A stretch of 64,000 bases of DNA, from the NCBI GenBank assembly GCA_946185485.1, contig CAMHJQ010000009.1, forward strand, positions 1 to 64,000, in the 5' to 3' direction. This DNA comes from an uncultured Prevotellaceae bacterium (GTDB taxonomy: Bacteria; Bacteroidota; Bacteroidia; Bacteroidales; Bacteroidaceae). Position 1 is the first letter of the stretch. Every line of letters begins with the position of its first letter. The translations under genes were made by a program, and so were the position numbers. This document shows positions 37,130-46,215 of the stretch, one piece after another. The notes beneath the pieces were generated by a model. That model was not told where the DNA came from. It saw nothing but the letters and a program-made list of their open reading frames with translations, and did no database searches.

Positions 37130-38443
37130 TTATTTCTGGCGGACGAAGACATTGATGGGTGTTCCTGTCAGCGTCCAGTTATCACGGAGTTTGTTCTCTA
37201 AGAAGCGACGATAAGGCTCCTTGATATACTGGGGCAGGTTGGCATAGAACACAAAAGTAGGAATCTGCGTGTCCGGCACCTGCGAGACATACTTGATCTT
37301 GATGTACTTACCCTTAATGCTGGGTGGCGGCGTAGCCTCGACGATAGGCAGCATGACTTCGTTGAGCTTCGACGTACCAATCTTGATCTTTCGGTTCAGG
37401 TATACCTGTTTGGCTGTCTCGAGCACTTTGAAGATGCGCTGTTTGGTGACGGCAGAGGCGAAGATGATGGGGAAATCGACAAACGGTGCCATGCGGTTGC
37501 GGATGGCATTCTCGAAGGTCGATATGGCGGCCTGCGACTTGTCCTCTACGAGGTCCCATTTGTTGACGACGACCACCAGACTCTTGTTGTTTTTCTGAAT
37601 GAGTTGGAAGATGTTCATGTCTTGTGCCTCAATGCCGCGGGTAGCGTCAATCATCAGGATGCAGACATCTGAGTTCTCGATAGCACGGATGGAGCGCATG
37701 ACAGAGTAGAATTCCAAATCCTCCGTCACCTTGTTTTTGCGACGGATGCCGGCGGTATCGACAAGATAGAAATCAAAGCCAAACTTGTCGTATTTGGTAT
37801 AGATGCTGTCACGGGTAGTGCCAGCCATCTCAGTAACGATATTGCGGTCTTCACCGATGAAGGCGTTGATGATGCTCGACTTGCCGGCATTGGGACGTCC
37901 CACGACAGCAAAGCGTGGCGTACCATCCTCCAGGTCATCCACCTCGTCGGTCTTCAGCTTCGTCAGCACAAAGTCCAGCAGGTCGCCCGTACCACTGCCT
38001 GTGGCAGCACTGATACAGAAGGGGTCACCCAGTCCGAGTTTATAGAACTCGTACTGGCCGTACAGGTCCTTGCCGTCGTCAGCCTTGTTGGCTACCAGCA
38101 CGACAGGAAGTTTCGAACGGCGCAGGATGAGTGCCACATCCTCGTCAAGGTCGGTCAGGCCGTTCTTGACATCTACCAGAAACAGAATCAGGTCTGCCTC
38201 TTCCGTTGCTATAAGCACCTGCTTGCGAATCTCCTCCTCGAAGATGTCGTCGCTGTTGACAACCCAGCCGCCCGTGTCAACCACTGAGAATTCCCGCCCG
38301 TTCCACTCGCACTTGCCATACTGGCGGTCACGGGTTGTTCCTGCCTCATCGCTCACAATGGCGCGACGCGAGTTGGTCAGTCTGTTAAATAAGGTGGACT
38401 TGCCGACATTCGGACGTCCTACAATCGCTACTAAGTTTGCCAT
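37130..38443 (-). CDS. der: Ribosome biogenesis GTPase Der (EngA)
   Basis: Double-GTPase needed for 50S assembly. The first G domain has [19 protein letters not shown] and NKAD; the second has [18 protein letters not shown] and NKWD; a KH-like C-domain closes with NPRKIRF-like basic residues. At 437 residues it is normal. Located between era and the lipoprotein; the gap to era is filled with 7-9 bp repeats whose last unit supplies AGAGGG just before the ATG. Confidence 0.97.
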   Translation of the reverse strand: MANLVAIVGRPNVGKSTLFNRLTNSRRAIVSDEAGTTRDRQYGKCEWNGREFSVVDTGGWVVNSDDIFEEEIRKQVLIATEEADLILFLVDVKNGLTDLDEDVALILRRSKLPVVLVANKADDGKDLYGQYEFYKLGLGDPFCISAATGSGTGDLLDFVLTKLKTDEVDDLEDGTPRFAVVGRPNAGKSSIINAFIGEDRNIVTEMAGTTRDSIYTKYDKFGFDFYLVDTAGIRRKNKVTEDLEFYSVMRSIRAIENSDVCILMIDATRGIEAQDMNIFQLIQKNNKSLVVVVNKWDLVEDKSQAAISTFENAIRNRMAPFVDFPIIFASAVTKQRIFKVLETAKQVYLNRKIKIGTSKLNEVMLPIVEATPPPSIKGKYIKIKYVSQVPDTQIPTFVFYANLPQYIKEPYRRFLENKLRDNWTLTGTPINVFVRQK

Positions 38444-38498
38444 GCCCTCTAACTTCTTAACTTCTCTAATTTCTTAACTTCTCTAACTTCTCTAACTG
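38444..38498. repeat. CTTCTCTAA-type short repeats between era and der
   Basis: The whole 55-base gap is made of TTCTTAA and CTTCTCTAA units (7-9 bp). On the transcribed strand they read TTAGAGAAG, purine-rich up to AGAGGG before the der ATG. Confidence 0.75.
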
Positions 38499-39383
38499 CT
38501 ACTCCGGATTATAACCAAAGGCGTTGAGCTCGTGCTGGCTGCTGCGCCAGTCTTTGTCAACCTTGACGAAAGTTTCGAGAAAGATGGATTTACCAAAGAA
38601 CTTCTCCAAGGCCTTGCGAGCCTCCGTAGAGACCTTTTTCAGAGCGACCCCCTGATGACCGATGATGATGCCCTTCTGCGAATCCCGCTCCACATAGATG
38701 ACTGCATTGATGTGGATGTTCTTCTCCGTTTCCTTGAATCGCTCCACACGCACCTCCACGGAGTAGGGAATCTCCTTGTCGTAATACAACAATATCTTTT
38801 CACGGATAATCTCCGAAACAAAGAAACGGGCAGGCTTGTCGGTCAACTGGTCCTTGTCAAAGTAGGCCGGACTCTCGGGCAGCAGCTCCTGGATACGCTT
38901 CAGCAGCATGTCCACGCCAAACTTGTTCTTGGCCGAGATGGGCAATATCTCCGCATTAGGCAGCAGGGCATGCCATTTTTCCACGATATCGCCCAATGTC
39001 TTCTGGTCGCTCTCGTCAATCTTGTTGATGAGCAACAGAACGGGAATGGTCATTCGTTGCACCTTACCCAGAAAATCCATGTTTTTCTCCGGGTTCTCCA
39101 CCACGTCAGTGACGTAGAGCAGCACATCGGCATCCTGCAAGGCAGACTCCGAAAACGCCAGCATCGACTCCTGCAACTTGTAATTCGGCTTCAGCACCCC
39201 AGGGGTGTCGCTAAACACAATCTGCATATCGGGCGTGTTGACGATGCCCATGATACGATGGCGCGTTGTCTGCGCCTTGAACGTGGCAATCGAAATACGC
39301 TCACCAACCAGCTGGTTCATGAGCGTACTCTTACCTACATTGGGATTTCCAACGATATTGACGAATCCTGCTTTATGCATCAT
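38499..39383 (-). CDS. era: GTPase Era
   Basis: Binds 16S rRNA 3' end during 30S maturation. G1 [17 protein letters not shown]2 TTRHRIMGI, G3 DTPG, G4 NKID, and the C-terminal KH domain (GIIIGHQGVALKKVSTEARK) are in place; 294 residues is normal. It lies between fabH and der in a conserved-looking run. Confidence 0.97.
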   Translation of the reverse strand: MMHKAGFVNIVGNPNVGKSTLMNQLVGERISIATFKAQTTRHRIMGIVNTPDMQIVFSDTPGVLKPNYKLQESMLAFSESALQDADVLLYVTDVVENPEKNMDFLGKVQRMTIPVLLLINKIDESDQKTLGDIVEKWHALLPNAEILPISAKNKFGVDMLLKRIQELLPESPAYFDKDQLTDKPARFFVSEIIREKILLYYDKEIPYSVEVRVERFKETEKNIHINAVIYVERDSQKGIIIGHQGVALKKVSTEARKALEKFFGKSIFLETFVKVDKDWRSSQHELNAFGYNPE

Positions 39384-39410
39384 TTCTCATTTCTGTCATT
39401 TCTCATTTGG
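39384..39410. repeat. ATTTCTC short repeats between fabH and era
   Basis: Units of ATTTCTC and ATTTCTGTC run through the 19-base gap and over the fabH stop codon. It is a degenerate relative of the intercistronic arrays. Confidence 0.55.
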
Positions 39411-40413
39411 GATCATAGGCCCACCTATAATAGGATGCGCCATGCACGAAGCCTGCTCCGAAGGCTGTCATGATGATATTGTCGCCCTTTTTCAGCAGAT
39501 GCTCGTTCTCCCAAAGTGCCAGTGGGATGGTAGCAGCCGATGTGTTACCGAAGTGCTCAATGTTGACCATCACCTGTTCCATGGGCAGTTCCAGGCGTTT
39601 TGCCACTGCCTCGATGATGCGCATATTGGCCTGATGAGGTACTACCCATTGGATGTTGTCCTTGTTCAGGCCATTGCGCTCGGCAATCAGGGCGCAGTCA
39701 TCACTCATGTTAGTCACCGCATAGCGGAATACCGTGCGCCCCTCCTGATAGAGGTAGTGCAGACGGTGATCTACCGTGAAATGACTGGGGGGAGACACAG
39801 AGCCGCCGGCTTTCAGGTGCAGGAAGGGAAGTCCCTTTCCGTCAGCGCGGAAATAGGCATCCATCACACCGATGTTCTCCTCCTCCGTACCTTCCAACAA
39901 CACAGCAGCAGCACCGTCGCCGAAGAGCGGACAGGTAGCCCGGTCTTTATAGTCAACGACGGACGACATCTTATCGGCACCTATTACAATAATCTTCTTG
40001 TAACGGCCGCACTGTATCATCGATGCTGCCACGTCAAGCACATAGAGAAATCCACAGCAAGCAGCCCAGAAGTCGAAAGCAAAAGCATTCTTCAGTCCAA
40101 GCTTGCCCAGCACAATGCTGGCTGTAGACGGGAACTTATAATCAGCCGTTGACGTAGCCACTATGACGGCGTCAATGGTATCGGGATCCGTATTGGTCTT
40201 CTTTATCAACTGCTTGGCAGCCTTACGGGCCATGTAGCTGGTGCCGAGACCTTCCTCAGTGAGGATACGGCGTTCCTTGATGCCGACACGCGTCATAATC
40301 CACTCGTCATTGGTGTCTACCATCCTCGACAGTTCCTCGTTGTTCAGAACATAGTCGGGCACGTAGCCACCAATGCCGGTGATTATCGCATTAATCTTTC
40401 TTTCCAATTGCAA
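39403..40413 (-). CDS. fabH: Beta-ketoacyl-ACP synthase III
   Basis: Initiates fatty acid synthesis by condensing an acyl-CoA with malonyl-ACP. The thiolase-fold catalytic triad is visible: Cys119 (WAACCGFLY), His260 ([10 protein letters not shown]) and Asn290 (HFGNTSAA). At 336 residues it is normal. The open frame starts with TTG at 40413, lying in a CAATTAT array; no ATG is available before the conserved [13 protein letters not shown], so translation must use TTG (40413 or 40407) or another non-ATG codon. The upstream gene is rpmF. Confidence 0.95.
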   Translation of the reverse strand: MQLERKINAIITGIGGYVPDYVLNNEELSRMVDTNDEWIMTRVGIKERRILTEEGLGTSYMARKAAKQLIKKTNTDPDTIDAVIVATSTADYKFPSTASIVLGKLGLKNAFAFDFWAACCGFLYVLDVAASMIQCGRYKKIIVIGADKMSSVVDYKDRATCPLFGDGAAAVLLEGTEEENIGVMDAYFRADGKGLPFLHLKAGGSVSPPSHFTVDHRLHYLYQEGRTVFRYAVTNMSDDCALIAERNGLNKDNIQWVVPHQANMRIIEAVAKRLELPMEQVMVNIEHFGNTSAATIPLALWENEHLLKKGDNIIMTAFGAGFVHGASYYRWAYDPK

Positions 40414-40437
40414 TTATCAATTATCAATTATCAATTA
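40407..40437. repeat. CAATTAT heptad array between rpmF and fabH
   Basis: CAATTG, then four CAATTAT units (the last merging with the rpmF stop). The gap from 40414 to 40434 is exactly 21 bases, three heptads. The array supplies the TTG used as fabH start. Confidence 0.85.
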
Positions 40438-40623
40438 TTCAGCAGCTTCGTCCATAACGATGGCAATCTTGCCACGATAGTAGCCACAGGTGGGGCATAC
40501 GGTGTGGTAGATGTGATATGCTCCGCAGTTGGGGCATACAGCCAGTGTGGGAGCTACAGCCTTGTCATGTGTACGACGCTTTGCAGTACGAGTGTTCGAT
40601 TGTCTTCTTTTAGGATGTGCCAT
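40435..40623 (-). CDS. rpmF: 50S ribosomal protein L32
   Basis: A 62-residue zinc-binding ribosomal protein. AHPKRRQSNTRTAKRRTH is the standard basic head; Cys30, Cys33, Cys43 and Cys46 form the zinc site (CPNC, CPTC). It lies between yceD and fabH, the common bacterial order. Confidence 0.97.
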   Translation of the reverse strand: MAHPKRRQSNTRTAKRRTHDKAVAPTLAVCPNCGAYHIYHTVCPTCGYYRGKIAIVMDEAAE

Positions 40624-40660
40624 AATTCTATTAATGTTTAATGTTTAATCTTTTATGTTT
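40624..40660. repeat. TGTTTAA heptads between yceD and rpmF
   Basis: Three TGTTTAA-like units, the first two adjacent, with the gap 40624-40644 exactly 21 bases. The array overlaps the yceD stop. Confidence 0.7.
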
Positions 40661-41172
40661 AATTCTCTCAATTTTGCCCAGCGTGGATCTACTGCCTCTG
40701 CCTCCTCTTCACCGCTTCGGACGGCACCGCTCAGCTCTTCCAGCTTCTGCGTCATCGCACTATTGCATTTTCCAGGTGCATGAACGTGCTTGATGGGTAT
40801 GGCCAGCATCGTAAACTCATAGATGTACCATGCCAGGTCGAGTATTCCTTCGTTCTCGTCGATGGTCACGGTGTCATCGTCTTCGCTGTATGTGTGACCC
40901 AGCTTCACCGTCAGCTGGTCGTCGGCAGCAATGGGTTGCTGCATGTCGCCCAGACAGCGGTCGCAGGTAATGGTGACGGTACCCTCGCTATGGAACGTCA
41001 GTTCGTAAAAGCCGGTAACCTTGCGTATAGACACCGACACATGCAATGAACCGTGTTCTAACTGCGAACCGTCCAAAGCCGCAAAAAACTGGTCGTCCAG
41101 GTCGTACTCACGGGTGGTTTCCACCTCTTTCAGTCCCTTCAGGTCAATCTTCAACGTCTCCAAACTACACAT
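40645..41172 (-). CDS. yceD: DUF177 (YceD) family protein
   Basis: A 175-residue protein of the YceD/DUF177 family, linked to 23S rRNA maturation and typically encoded next to rpmF. Visible features: the central ITCDRCLGDMQQPI (CxRC zinc-type pair), the acidic YSEDDDTVTIDENEGILDLAWYIYE and the PIKHVHAPGKCNS near the end. ATG 41172 (CSLETLKIDLKGLK) is chosen because a TACCTTTG promoter at 41237 lies inside any longer frame. It heads the run yceD, rpmF, fabH, era, der, lipoprotein. Confidence 0.9.
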   Translation of the reverse strand: MCSLETLKIDLKGLKEVETTREYDLDDQFFAALDGSQLEHGSLHVSVSIRKVTGFYELTFHSEGTVTITCDRCLGDMQQPIAADDQLTVKLGHTYSEDDDTVTIDENEGILDLAWYIYEFTMLAIPIKHVHAPGKCNSAMTQKLEELSGAVRSGEEEAEAVDPRWAKLRELNIKD

Positions 41173-41236
41173 ATTCTCCAAATTTTTAATGCAGGAACTT
41201 GTGCCCAAAAAGCAACAAATACCCGCAAATCGGCTG

Positions 41237-41244
41237 CAAAGGTA
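41237..41244 (-). promoter_or_regulatory. -7 element TACCTTTG of the yceD-rpmF-fabH run
   Basis: TACCTTTG on the minus strand, 65 bases before the yceD ATG; it rules out start codons above 41237. Confidence 0.65.
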
Positions 41245-41328
41245 CAAAGAAATTGGCAAATAAGGAACAAAAATCGAGTTTTTTTTGCTTTTAACATATT
41301 AAAATGCTTGTATTTCACATAAATTGTG

Positions 41329-41336
41329 TAATTTTG
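41329..41336 (+). promoter_or_regulatory. -7 element TAATTTTG of the XRE-cupin gene
   Basis: TAATTTTG, 24 bases before the ATG at 41360; CTTG at 41307 could serve as a weak -33 box with 18-bp spacing. Confidence 0.6.
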
Positions 41337-41359
41337 CACCCCAACACAAACAGTAGATT

Positions 41360-41944
41360 ATGTCAAGTAATAATTCTTTTGTTGGTTCAAAGATTAAAGG
41401 AATCAGAGAGACCAAGAACCTCTCTTTAGAGGAAGTATCGGAAAGTTGCGGTCTTACCGTCGAGCAGATAGAAGCCATCGAGAGTGGCCAGACCATGCCG
41501 TCGTTAGGCCCGCTGATTAAGATTGCACGTGCCCTGGGCGTCCGCTTAGGCACTTTCATGGACGACAACGATGCCCTCGGACCGGTGGTATGCCGTGCCA
41601 AGGATCGTGAAGCCGACAGCAGTATCAGCTTCAGCAATGGGGCCACCGACGCCCGCAAGCACATGGAGTACCATCCGTTGGCACAGCAGAAGGCCGGCCG
41701 TCACATGGAGCCGTTCATCATTGACATCAACCCGGAGAAGAACCACGAGTTCCAGCTGTCTGCTCACGAGGGCGAGGAGTTCATCTATGTGATGCAGGGT
41801 GAGATAGAAATCGACTATGGCAAGGAGACCTATACCCTTTCCGAGGGCGACAGCATCTTCTACGACTCCATCGTCAAGCACCACGTCCACGGTGCTCCCG
41901 GCAAGAGTGCGAAAATCCTGGCTGTGGTATATATCCCGTTTTAA
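41360..41944 (+). CDS. XRE-family regulator with C-terminal cupin domain
   Basis: A 194-residue transcription regulator. The helix-turn-helix occupies residues 10-65 (GSKIKGIRETKNLSLEEVSE, LTVEQIEAIESGQTMPSLGPL), and a cupin barrel covers about 95-194 (EGEEFIYVMQGEIEIDYGKE, EGDSIFYDSIVKHHVHGAP), probably sensing a small acyl or CoA-related ligand. Pairing with an acyl-CoA synthetase gene is common in Bacteroidota, so it probably regulates that gene. The stop codon is followed after one base by the left inverted end of the DUF559 element. Confidence 0.9.
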   Translation: MSSNNSFVGSKIKGIRETKNLSLEEVSESCGLTVEQIEAIESGQTMPSLGPLIKIARALGVRLGTFMDDNDALGPVVCRAKDREADSSISFSNGATDARKHMEYHPLAQQKAGRHMEPFIIDINPEKNHEFQLSAHEGEEFIYVMQGEIEIDYGKETYTLSEGDSIFYDSIVKHHVHGAPGKSAKILAVVYIPF

Positions 41945-41945
41945 A

Positions 41946-41984
41946 AGACCCACCCCCAACCCCTCCCTGAATGGAGGGGAGTAG
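41946..41984 (+). repeat. Left inverted end of the DUF559 element
   Basis: Starts AGACCCACCCCCAACCCC and ends GGAGGGGAGTAG. It starts one base after the XRE-cupin stop codon. The internal CCCTCC/GGAGGG pair can form a hairpin. Confidence 0.8.
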
Positions 41985-41996
41985 ATTGTTCAAGCA

Positions 41997-42364
41997 ATGG
42001 GATTTAAGACGGCCTCACCTGACAGGAATGCACTACTAAAAGAATATGCAAGAGGAACAGGAAGAATGCGACGCTCGCAGAGGATGTCTTGTGGGAACAA
42101 TTGAGAGACAATGGGCTGGGAGTGAAGTTTATGCGCCAACATGTAATTGGTGACTACATCGTAGATTTTGTCTCACGACATGACGGATTAGTCGTTGAGG
42201 TTGATGGTGGGTACCACTCTGAACCAAGACAGCAAGAAGACGACAGACTAAGGGAAGAGTATCTTGAAAGGATGGGCTATCATGTCATCCGTTTCACAAA
42301 TGAAGAAGTCCTCTATAATATAGAATATGTAATAGAACAAATAGAAAACTATTTCAATGGATAA
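41997..42364 (+). pseudogene. DUF559 (Vsr-like) endonuclease, single-base frameshift
   Basis: The first frame opens at ATG 41997 (GFKTASPDRNALLKEYARG) and the second continues NRKNATLAEDVLWEQLRDNG to a stop at 42364. The two meet at 42054-42056 and join perfectly if one base is restored, giving about 122 residues, the family's normal length. The PD-(D/E)xK-type core is intact: YIVDF, VVEVDGGYH, then the MGYHVIRFTNEEV and IENYF tail. There is no classic slippery heptamer, so a one-base deletion is likelier than programmed frameshifting. A shortened product from TTG 42089 would lack the N-terminal helix. The gene end overlaps the start of the acyl-CoA synthetase frame. Confidence 0.75.
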
Positions 42365-44111
42365 TCAATCAAATATTATTTCATCCTCCAAGGTAACTAC
42401 TCCCCTCCCTGTAGGGAGGGGCCGGGGGAGGGTCTATCCTGCAGAGAACCATGGTGAAGGCTACCAGCTCTGGGAACGTACATTGGGAGAATGGCTTGAG
42501 CACTGGGCCGAGACAACACCCGACAAAGAGTACATCGTCTATAGCGACCGCAACCTGCGCTTTACGTGGAAGACCTTCAACGAACGTGTCGACAACCTCG
42601 CCAAGGGTCTGCTGGCCATCGGTGTTAAGAAAGGCTCAAACGTCGGCATCTGGGCTACCAACGTGCCCGACTGGCTCACCTTCCTCTATGCCACGGCAAA
42701 GATTGGCGCCGTGCTGGTCACCGTCAACACCAACTACAAGCAGAACGAGCTGGAGTACCTCTGCAAGGACTCCGACATGCATACGCTGTGCATCACCGAC
42801 GGCACATGGGACTGTAACTACGTCGACATGACCTACACCATGCTGCCGGAGCTGAAGAACTGCGAGCGTGGCCACCTGAACAGCGAGCGCTTCCCCTTCC
42901 TGAAGAACGTAGTATATATAGGTATGGAGAAGTATCGCGGCATGTTCAACACCGCTGAACTGCTGCTGCTGGGTCAGAACGTCGAGGACGAGGAACTCCT
43001 GGAGATTAAGAAGAGCGTCTCGTGCTACGATGTGTGCAACATGCAGTACACCAGTGGTACGACGGGCTTCCCCAAGGGTGTCATGCTGACCCACTTTGGC
43101 ATTGCTAACGACGGTTACTTCACGGGCGAGAACATGGGATTCACTTCCGACGACAAGTTGTGCGTCTGCGTGCCGTTGTTCCACTGCTTCGGTGTGGTGC
43201 TGGCCACGATGAACTGCCTCACCCACGGCTGTACTGAGGTGATGGTCGAGAAATTCGACCCGCTGGTGGTGCTGGCCTCTATACATAAAGAAAGGTGTAC
43301 CGCTGTCTATGGCGTGCCGACGATGTTCATCGCCGAGCTCAACCACCCGATGTTCGACATGTTCGACCTGTCCTGTCTGCGCACGGGCATCATGGCCGGC
43401 AGCCTCTGTCCCGTGGAACTGATGAAGCAGGTGTCAGAGAAGATGTATATGACCATCACCAGCGTTTACGGACTCACCGAGTCGTCGCCGGGCATGACGC
43501 AGACCTGTCTGAACGACACCTTCGAGCAGCGTTGCACCACCGTAGGCCGCGACTACCCGTTTGTCGATGTCAAGGTGCTCGACCCGGAGACCGGCGAGGA
43601 GTGCCCGGTGGGCGTCCAGGGCGAGATGTGCTGCAAAGGCTTCAACGTCATGAAGGGCTACTACAAGAACCCGACGGCTACTGCCGAGGTGATCGACAAG
43701 AACGGCTACCTACACTCAGGCGACCTGGGCGTAAAGGACGAGCAAGGCTTCTACAAGATTACCGGCCGTATCAAGGATATGATTATCCGCGGCGGCGAGA
43801 ACATTTATCCGCGCGAGATTGAGGAGTTCCTCTACCACATGCCCGGTATCCGCGACGTACAGGTGGCAGCCGTGCCCAGTAAGAAGTACGGCGAGGCCGT
43901 AGGAGCTTTCATCATTCTGGATGAGGGGGTCAAGATGACGCCCGAGGACGTGCAGTTGTTCTGCCGCGGCAAGATAGCCCGCTACAAGATTCCGAAGTAT
44001 GTGTTCTTCATCGACCAGTTCCCCCTGACGGGAAGTGGAAAGATTCAGAAGTTCAAACTCAAGGAGATGAGCCTGAAGCTCTGCGAGGAGCAAGGCATCG
44101 AGGTGATTTAG
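42357..44111 (+). CDS. Long/medium-chain acyl-CoA synthetase (AMP-forming)
   Basis: Activates a carboxylic acid with ATP and CoA. The AMP-binding P-loop [16 protein letters not shown], the A5-like [13 protein letters not shown], the A7 [21 protein letters not shown], the A8 [15 protein letters not shown] and the catalytic Lys near the end ([13 protein letters not shown]) are present. Residues 1-30 are not native: ATG 42357 lies in the nuclease stop and the frame runs through the right inverted end ([13 protein letters not shown]) before the normal [18 protein letters not shown]. No in-frame Met exists between 42357 and about residue 140, so the fused N-terminus is probably translated. Ends tail-to-tail with the histidine kinase gene. 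Substrate unknown. Confidence 0.9.
   Translation: MDNQSNIISSSKVTTPLPVGRGRGRVYPAENHGEGYQLWERTLGEWLEHWAETTPDKEYIVYSDRNLRFTWKTFNERVDNLAKGLLAIGVKKGSNVGIWATNVPDWLTFLYATAKIGAVLVTVNTNYKQNELEYLCKDSDMHTLCITDGTWDCNYVDMTYTMLPELKNCERGHLNSERFPFLKNVVYIGMEKYRGMFNTAELLLLGQNVEDEELLEIKKSVSCYDVCNMQYTSGTTGFPKGVMLTHFGIANDGYFTGENMGFTSDDKLCVCVPLFHCFGVVLATMNCLTHGCTEVMVEKFDPLVVLASIHKERCTAVYGVPTMFIAELNHPMFDMFDLSCLRTGIMAGSLCPVELMKQVSEKMYMTITSVYGLTESSPGMTQTCLNDTFEQRCTTVGRDYPFVDVKVLDPETGEECPVGVQGEMCCKGFNVMKGYYKNPTATAEVIDKNGYLHSGDLGVKDEQGFYKITGRIKDMIIRGGENIYPREIEEFLYHMPGIRDVQVAAVPSKKYGEAVGAFIILDEGVKMTPEDVQLFCRGKIARYKIPKYVFFIDQFPLTGSGKIQKFKLKEMSLKLCEEQGIEVI
42397..42435 (+). repeat. Right inverted end of the DUF559 element, now coding
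   Basis: Starts CTACTCCCCTCCCTGTAGGG and ends GGGGGAGGGTCT; it is read in frame as part of the synthetase N-terminus ([13 protein letters not shown]). CTCCCT/AGGGAG can pair locally. Confidence 0.8.
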
Positions 44112-45232
44112 CCTTTGCCCTTAGGCATCTCTATACGGAAGGTCGTACCCTTGCCAAGCTCTGACTGCTTGACAAAGATACGACCTTTATGGTACTCCTC
44201 TACAATGCGGCGGGCCAGCGACAGACCGAGGCCCCAGCCGCGCTTCTTCGTCGTAAAGCCTGGCGTAAACACATTGCCCAGGTCTTTCTTGCGGATACCC
44301 TTGCCCGTATCCTGCACTTCTATCACCACCTGCTCTTTTTCGTCGACCAGCGTCAGTGTGATGGTTCCTTTGCCTTCCATGGCATCCACGGCGTTCTTGC
44401 AGAGGTTCTCGATGACCCACTCGAACAGCGATGCATTCATTCTGACGATGACCTCATGGTCAGGGAAGCGGCGTATCATCTCCACCTGTCGCGAGGTACG
44501 GCGGTCCATATAGTCTACGACATGCTCCAGCACCTCGTTCATAGAGCCCTCGACAGGCTCCGGCAGCGAGCCAATCTTCGAGAAACGGTCTGCTATCAGC
44601 TGCAGGCGCTTCACGTCTTTGTCCATTTCCGGCAACAGCTCGTCGTCGGGATACTGTTCCTTCAGCATCTCCACCCACGCCATCAGACTCGACACGGGGG
44701 TGCCCAACTGGTGGGCCGTCTCCTTCGACAGCCCCACCCATACCTTGTTCTGCTCGGCACGCTTCGACGACAACAGGGCAAAAATGGCCACCACGACAAA
44801 TATCAGGACGATACCCAACTGTACGTAAGGCCATGCCTGCAAGCGTTTCAGCATGATGCTCTCGTCGTAGCATACCAGCTGTGAGTCGACACGGATGGTG
44901 TCGCCAGCCATCAGCATACGTCGGGCATAGTCTTCAACATGGGCTGTGTCGGTGATGTTGCGATAGTCGTCGATGCCCCCCTCGCTGTTCAGCACGATGA
45001 CGGGAATGGTGTTGTTCCCCTCCATCACGCTCAGCACCAGTGCAAGGTCGGTCGTTTCGTCAGCCTCGTTCAGCGAATGCAGGGCTTCAGCCCATATCCG
45101 CATCCGATGCAGTTCCTCCTTCGACAGGTCACGCACCAGAAAATGCGACACCAGCAGCGAGGCCAGGGCTATCGCCACAGCCGTAGCCACCAGGACGATC
45201 TTCACTTGCCTGATACGGTCTGTCCACTGCAT
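44108..45232 (-). CDS. Membrane sensor histidine kinase
   Basis: A 374-residue sensor kinase. Transmembrane helices at about 11-33 and 137-157 enclose a roughly 100-residue periplasmic domain. The phospho-acceptor His is in [15 protein letters not shown], the N box in [12 protein letters not shown]1 in DTGKGI, F box in [12 protein letters not shown]2 in [11 protein letters not shown]. No response regulator is adjacent, so it is an orphan. Its stop overlaps that of the synthetase on the other strand; its start is three bases after the lipoprotein gene's stop, suggesting a two-gene transcript. Confidence 0.9.
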   Translation of the reverse strand: MQWTDRIRQVKIVLVATAVAIALASLLVSHFLVRDLSKEELHRMRIWAEALHSLNEADETTDLALVLSVMEGNNTIPVIVLNSEGGIDDYRNITDTAHVEDYARRMLMAGDTIRVDSQLVCYDESIMLKRLQAWPYVQLGIVLIFVVVAIFALLSSKRAEQNKVWVGLSKETAHQLGTPVSSLMAWVEMLKEQYPDDELLPEMDKDVKRLQLIADRFSKIGSLPEPVEGSMNEVLEHVVDYMDRRTSRQVEMIRRFPDHEVIVRMNASLFEWVIENLCKNAVDAMEGKGTITLTLVDEKEQVVIEVQDTGKGIRKKDLGNVFTPGFTTKKRGWGLGLSLARRIVEEYHKGRIFVKQSELGKGTTFRIEMPKGKG

Positions 45233-45235
45233 ATG

Positions 45236-46063
45236 TCAAGCACCAGGGCTGGCGCCCTTACGTAACAGGTTGACCTGGGTGACATTCATATAGAAGCCGT
45301 TGACAAACAAGCCTTTCTCCTTCAGGTTCTTCACGTCCTTGGCAGTCAGCACGATACGACAGGCCGTAGACATCTTGCCAACCATGACGGCTCCCCAGTT
45401 GTTCTGCTCGCTTTCATTGCCTTCCAGCGTTTCTTCGGTGGCATTATAGATGGCCTTGTACTGCCAGTAAGTGACAGTAGGCTCTGAGCGGTCAGTCGTA
45501 TAGACCAGTTCCAGTTTGTCGCCTTCGTATGCCGAACTGAACTGCTCGGCCTTCACAGTGAAGCCCTTCTGCCAATTGCCGAACTTACAGTTGCCAGTCC
45601 AGATGGTCTCCGAATCCCAGACGGTGGTCAGCGGCGACAGGCGTACATTCTTTACATACAACGTCCCCGAGTCGGCTGCCTGAAGTACCACCTCGTCAAT
45701 AGAACTCACATCCTGACCGTCGAAATAACACGTCAGCTTGGTGATGCCGGCCTTGCCCCACGTGCTCACGCGGTCAGCTATCTTAAACTGCGTCTGCACC
45801 TTCGTGGGCTCAGCAAACTCCACCTGCACGGATTCGTATGAAGACCAGTCGACAGGCATGTTGTGCTCTCTGACAGAAGCCACCAACCCACCCCAGGGTA
45901 TGGCATGGTAGGTGATGACACCGTCGCTGTTACGGCTCATCTGCTCGTAGATGTTCCACGTGCCATTAAACCTGGAGGTAATGTCCAGATTGTCTTCATC
46001 GCTCTCGAAGAGACCGCATCCCGCCAGCAGAGCACATGATACTATGACCAACAATTTCTTCAT
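45236..46063 (-). CDS. Unrecognised lipoprotein (275 aa)
   Basis: Lipoprotein signal KKLLVIVSCALLAGC with lipobox Cys16. The body is beta-rich (NGTWNIYEQMSRNSDGVITY, WQKGFTVKAEQFSSAYEGDK, LVYTTDRSEPTVTYWQYKAI) and ends NGFYMNVTQVNLLRKGASPGA. The pattern resembles a concanavalin-like or carbohydrate-binding beta-sandwich of Bacteroidota lipoproteins, but I do not recognise a family. ATG 46063 is chosen for the signal. It may be sensed by, or coregulated with, the kinase three bases downstream. Confidence 0.75.
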   Translation of the reverse strand: MKKLLVIVSCALLAGCGLFESDEDNLDITSRFNGTWNIYEQMSRNSDGVITYHAIPWGGLVASVREHNMPVDWSSYESVQVEFAEPTKVQTQFKIADRVSTWGKAGITKLTCYFDGQDVSSIDEVVLQAADSGTLYVKNVRLSPLTTVWDSETIWTGNCKFGNWQKGFTVKAEQFSSAYEGDKLELVYTTDRSEPTVTYWQYKAIYNATEETLEGNESEQNNWGAVMVGKMSTACRIVLTAKDVKNLKEKGLFVNGFYMNVTQVNLLRKGASPGA

Positions 46064-46093
46064 GGGAGTAATATTTAGTTTTAAATTTCCGTG

Positions 46094-46125
46094 CAAAGAT
46101 AGGTAATAATATCCAAATGTCCAAA
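46094..46125 (-). promoter_or_regulatory. Promoter of the lipoprotein-kinase pair
   Basis: On the minus strand TTTG (46125-46122), 20 bp, then TATCTTTG (46101-46094). Confidence 0.75.
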
Positions 46126-46154
46126 ACTTTCTTGATAAAAAGAACTCGTTTTCC

Positions 46155-46185
46155 TTTGTTTTATAAGGATCATTTACTAATTTTG
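46155..46185 (+). promoter_or_regulatory. Promoter of the cyclophilin gene
   Basis: TTTG (46155-46158), 19 bp, then TAATTTTG (46178-46185), 30 bases before ATG 46216: near-consensus. Confidence 0.8.
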
Positions 46186-46215
46186 TACCCAGTTTTCACT
46201 TCAAAGACTCATCAC

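Larger units (their letters stand above)
41946..42435 (+). mobile_element. 490-bp element: 39-bp inverted ends around a DUF559 nuclease gene
   Basis: The 39-bp left end (41946-41984) and the 39-bp right end (42397-42435) are inverted copies matching at 33 of 39 positions; each is itself near-palindromic (CCCCTCC ... GGAGGGG). Between them lies one nuclease gene with a frameshift. It sits between two genes that normally form an operon; no target-site duplication is obvious. It resembles a REP-with-nuclease or MITE-like unit rather than a classical IS. Confidence 0.7.

Noticed and set aside
42054..42060. Programmed -1 frameshift in the DUF559 gene
   Set aside because: No slippery heptamer or downstream pseudoknot is evident; a simple one-base deletion explains the join.
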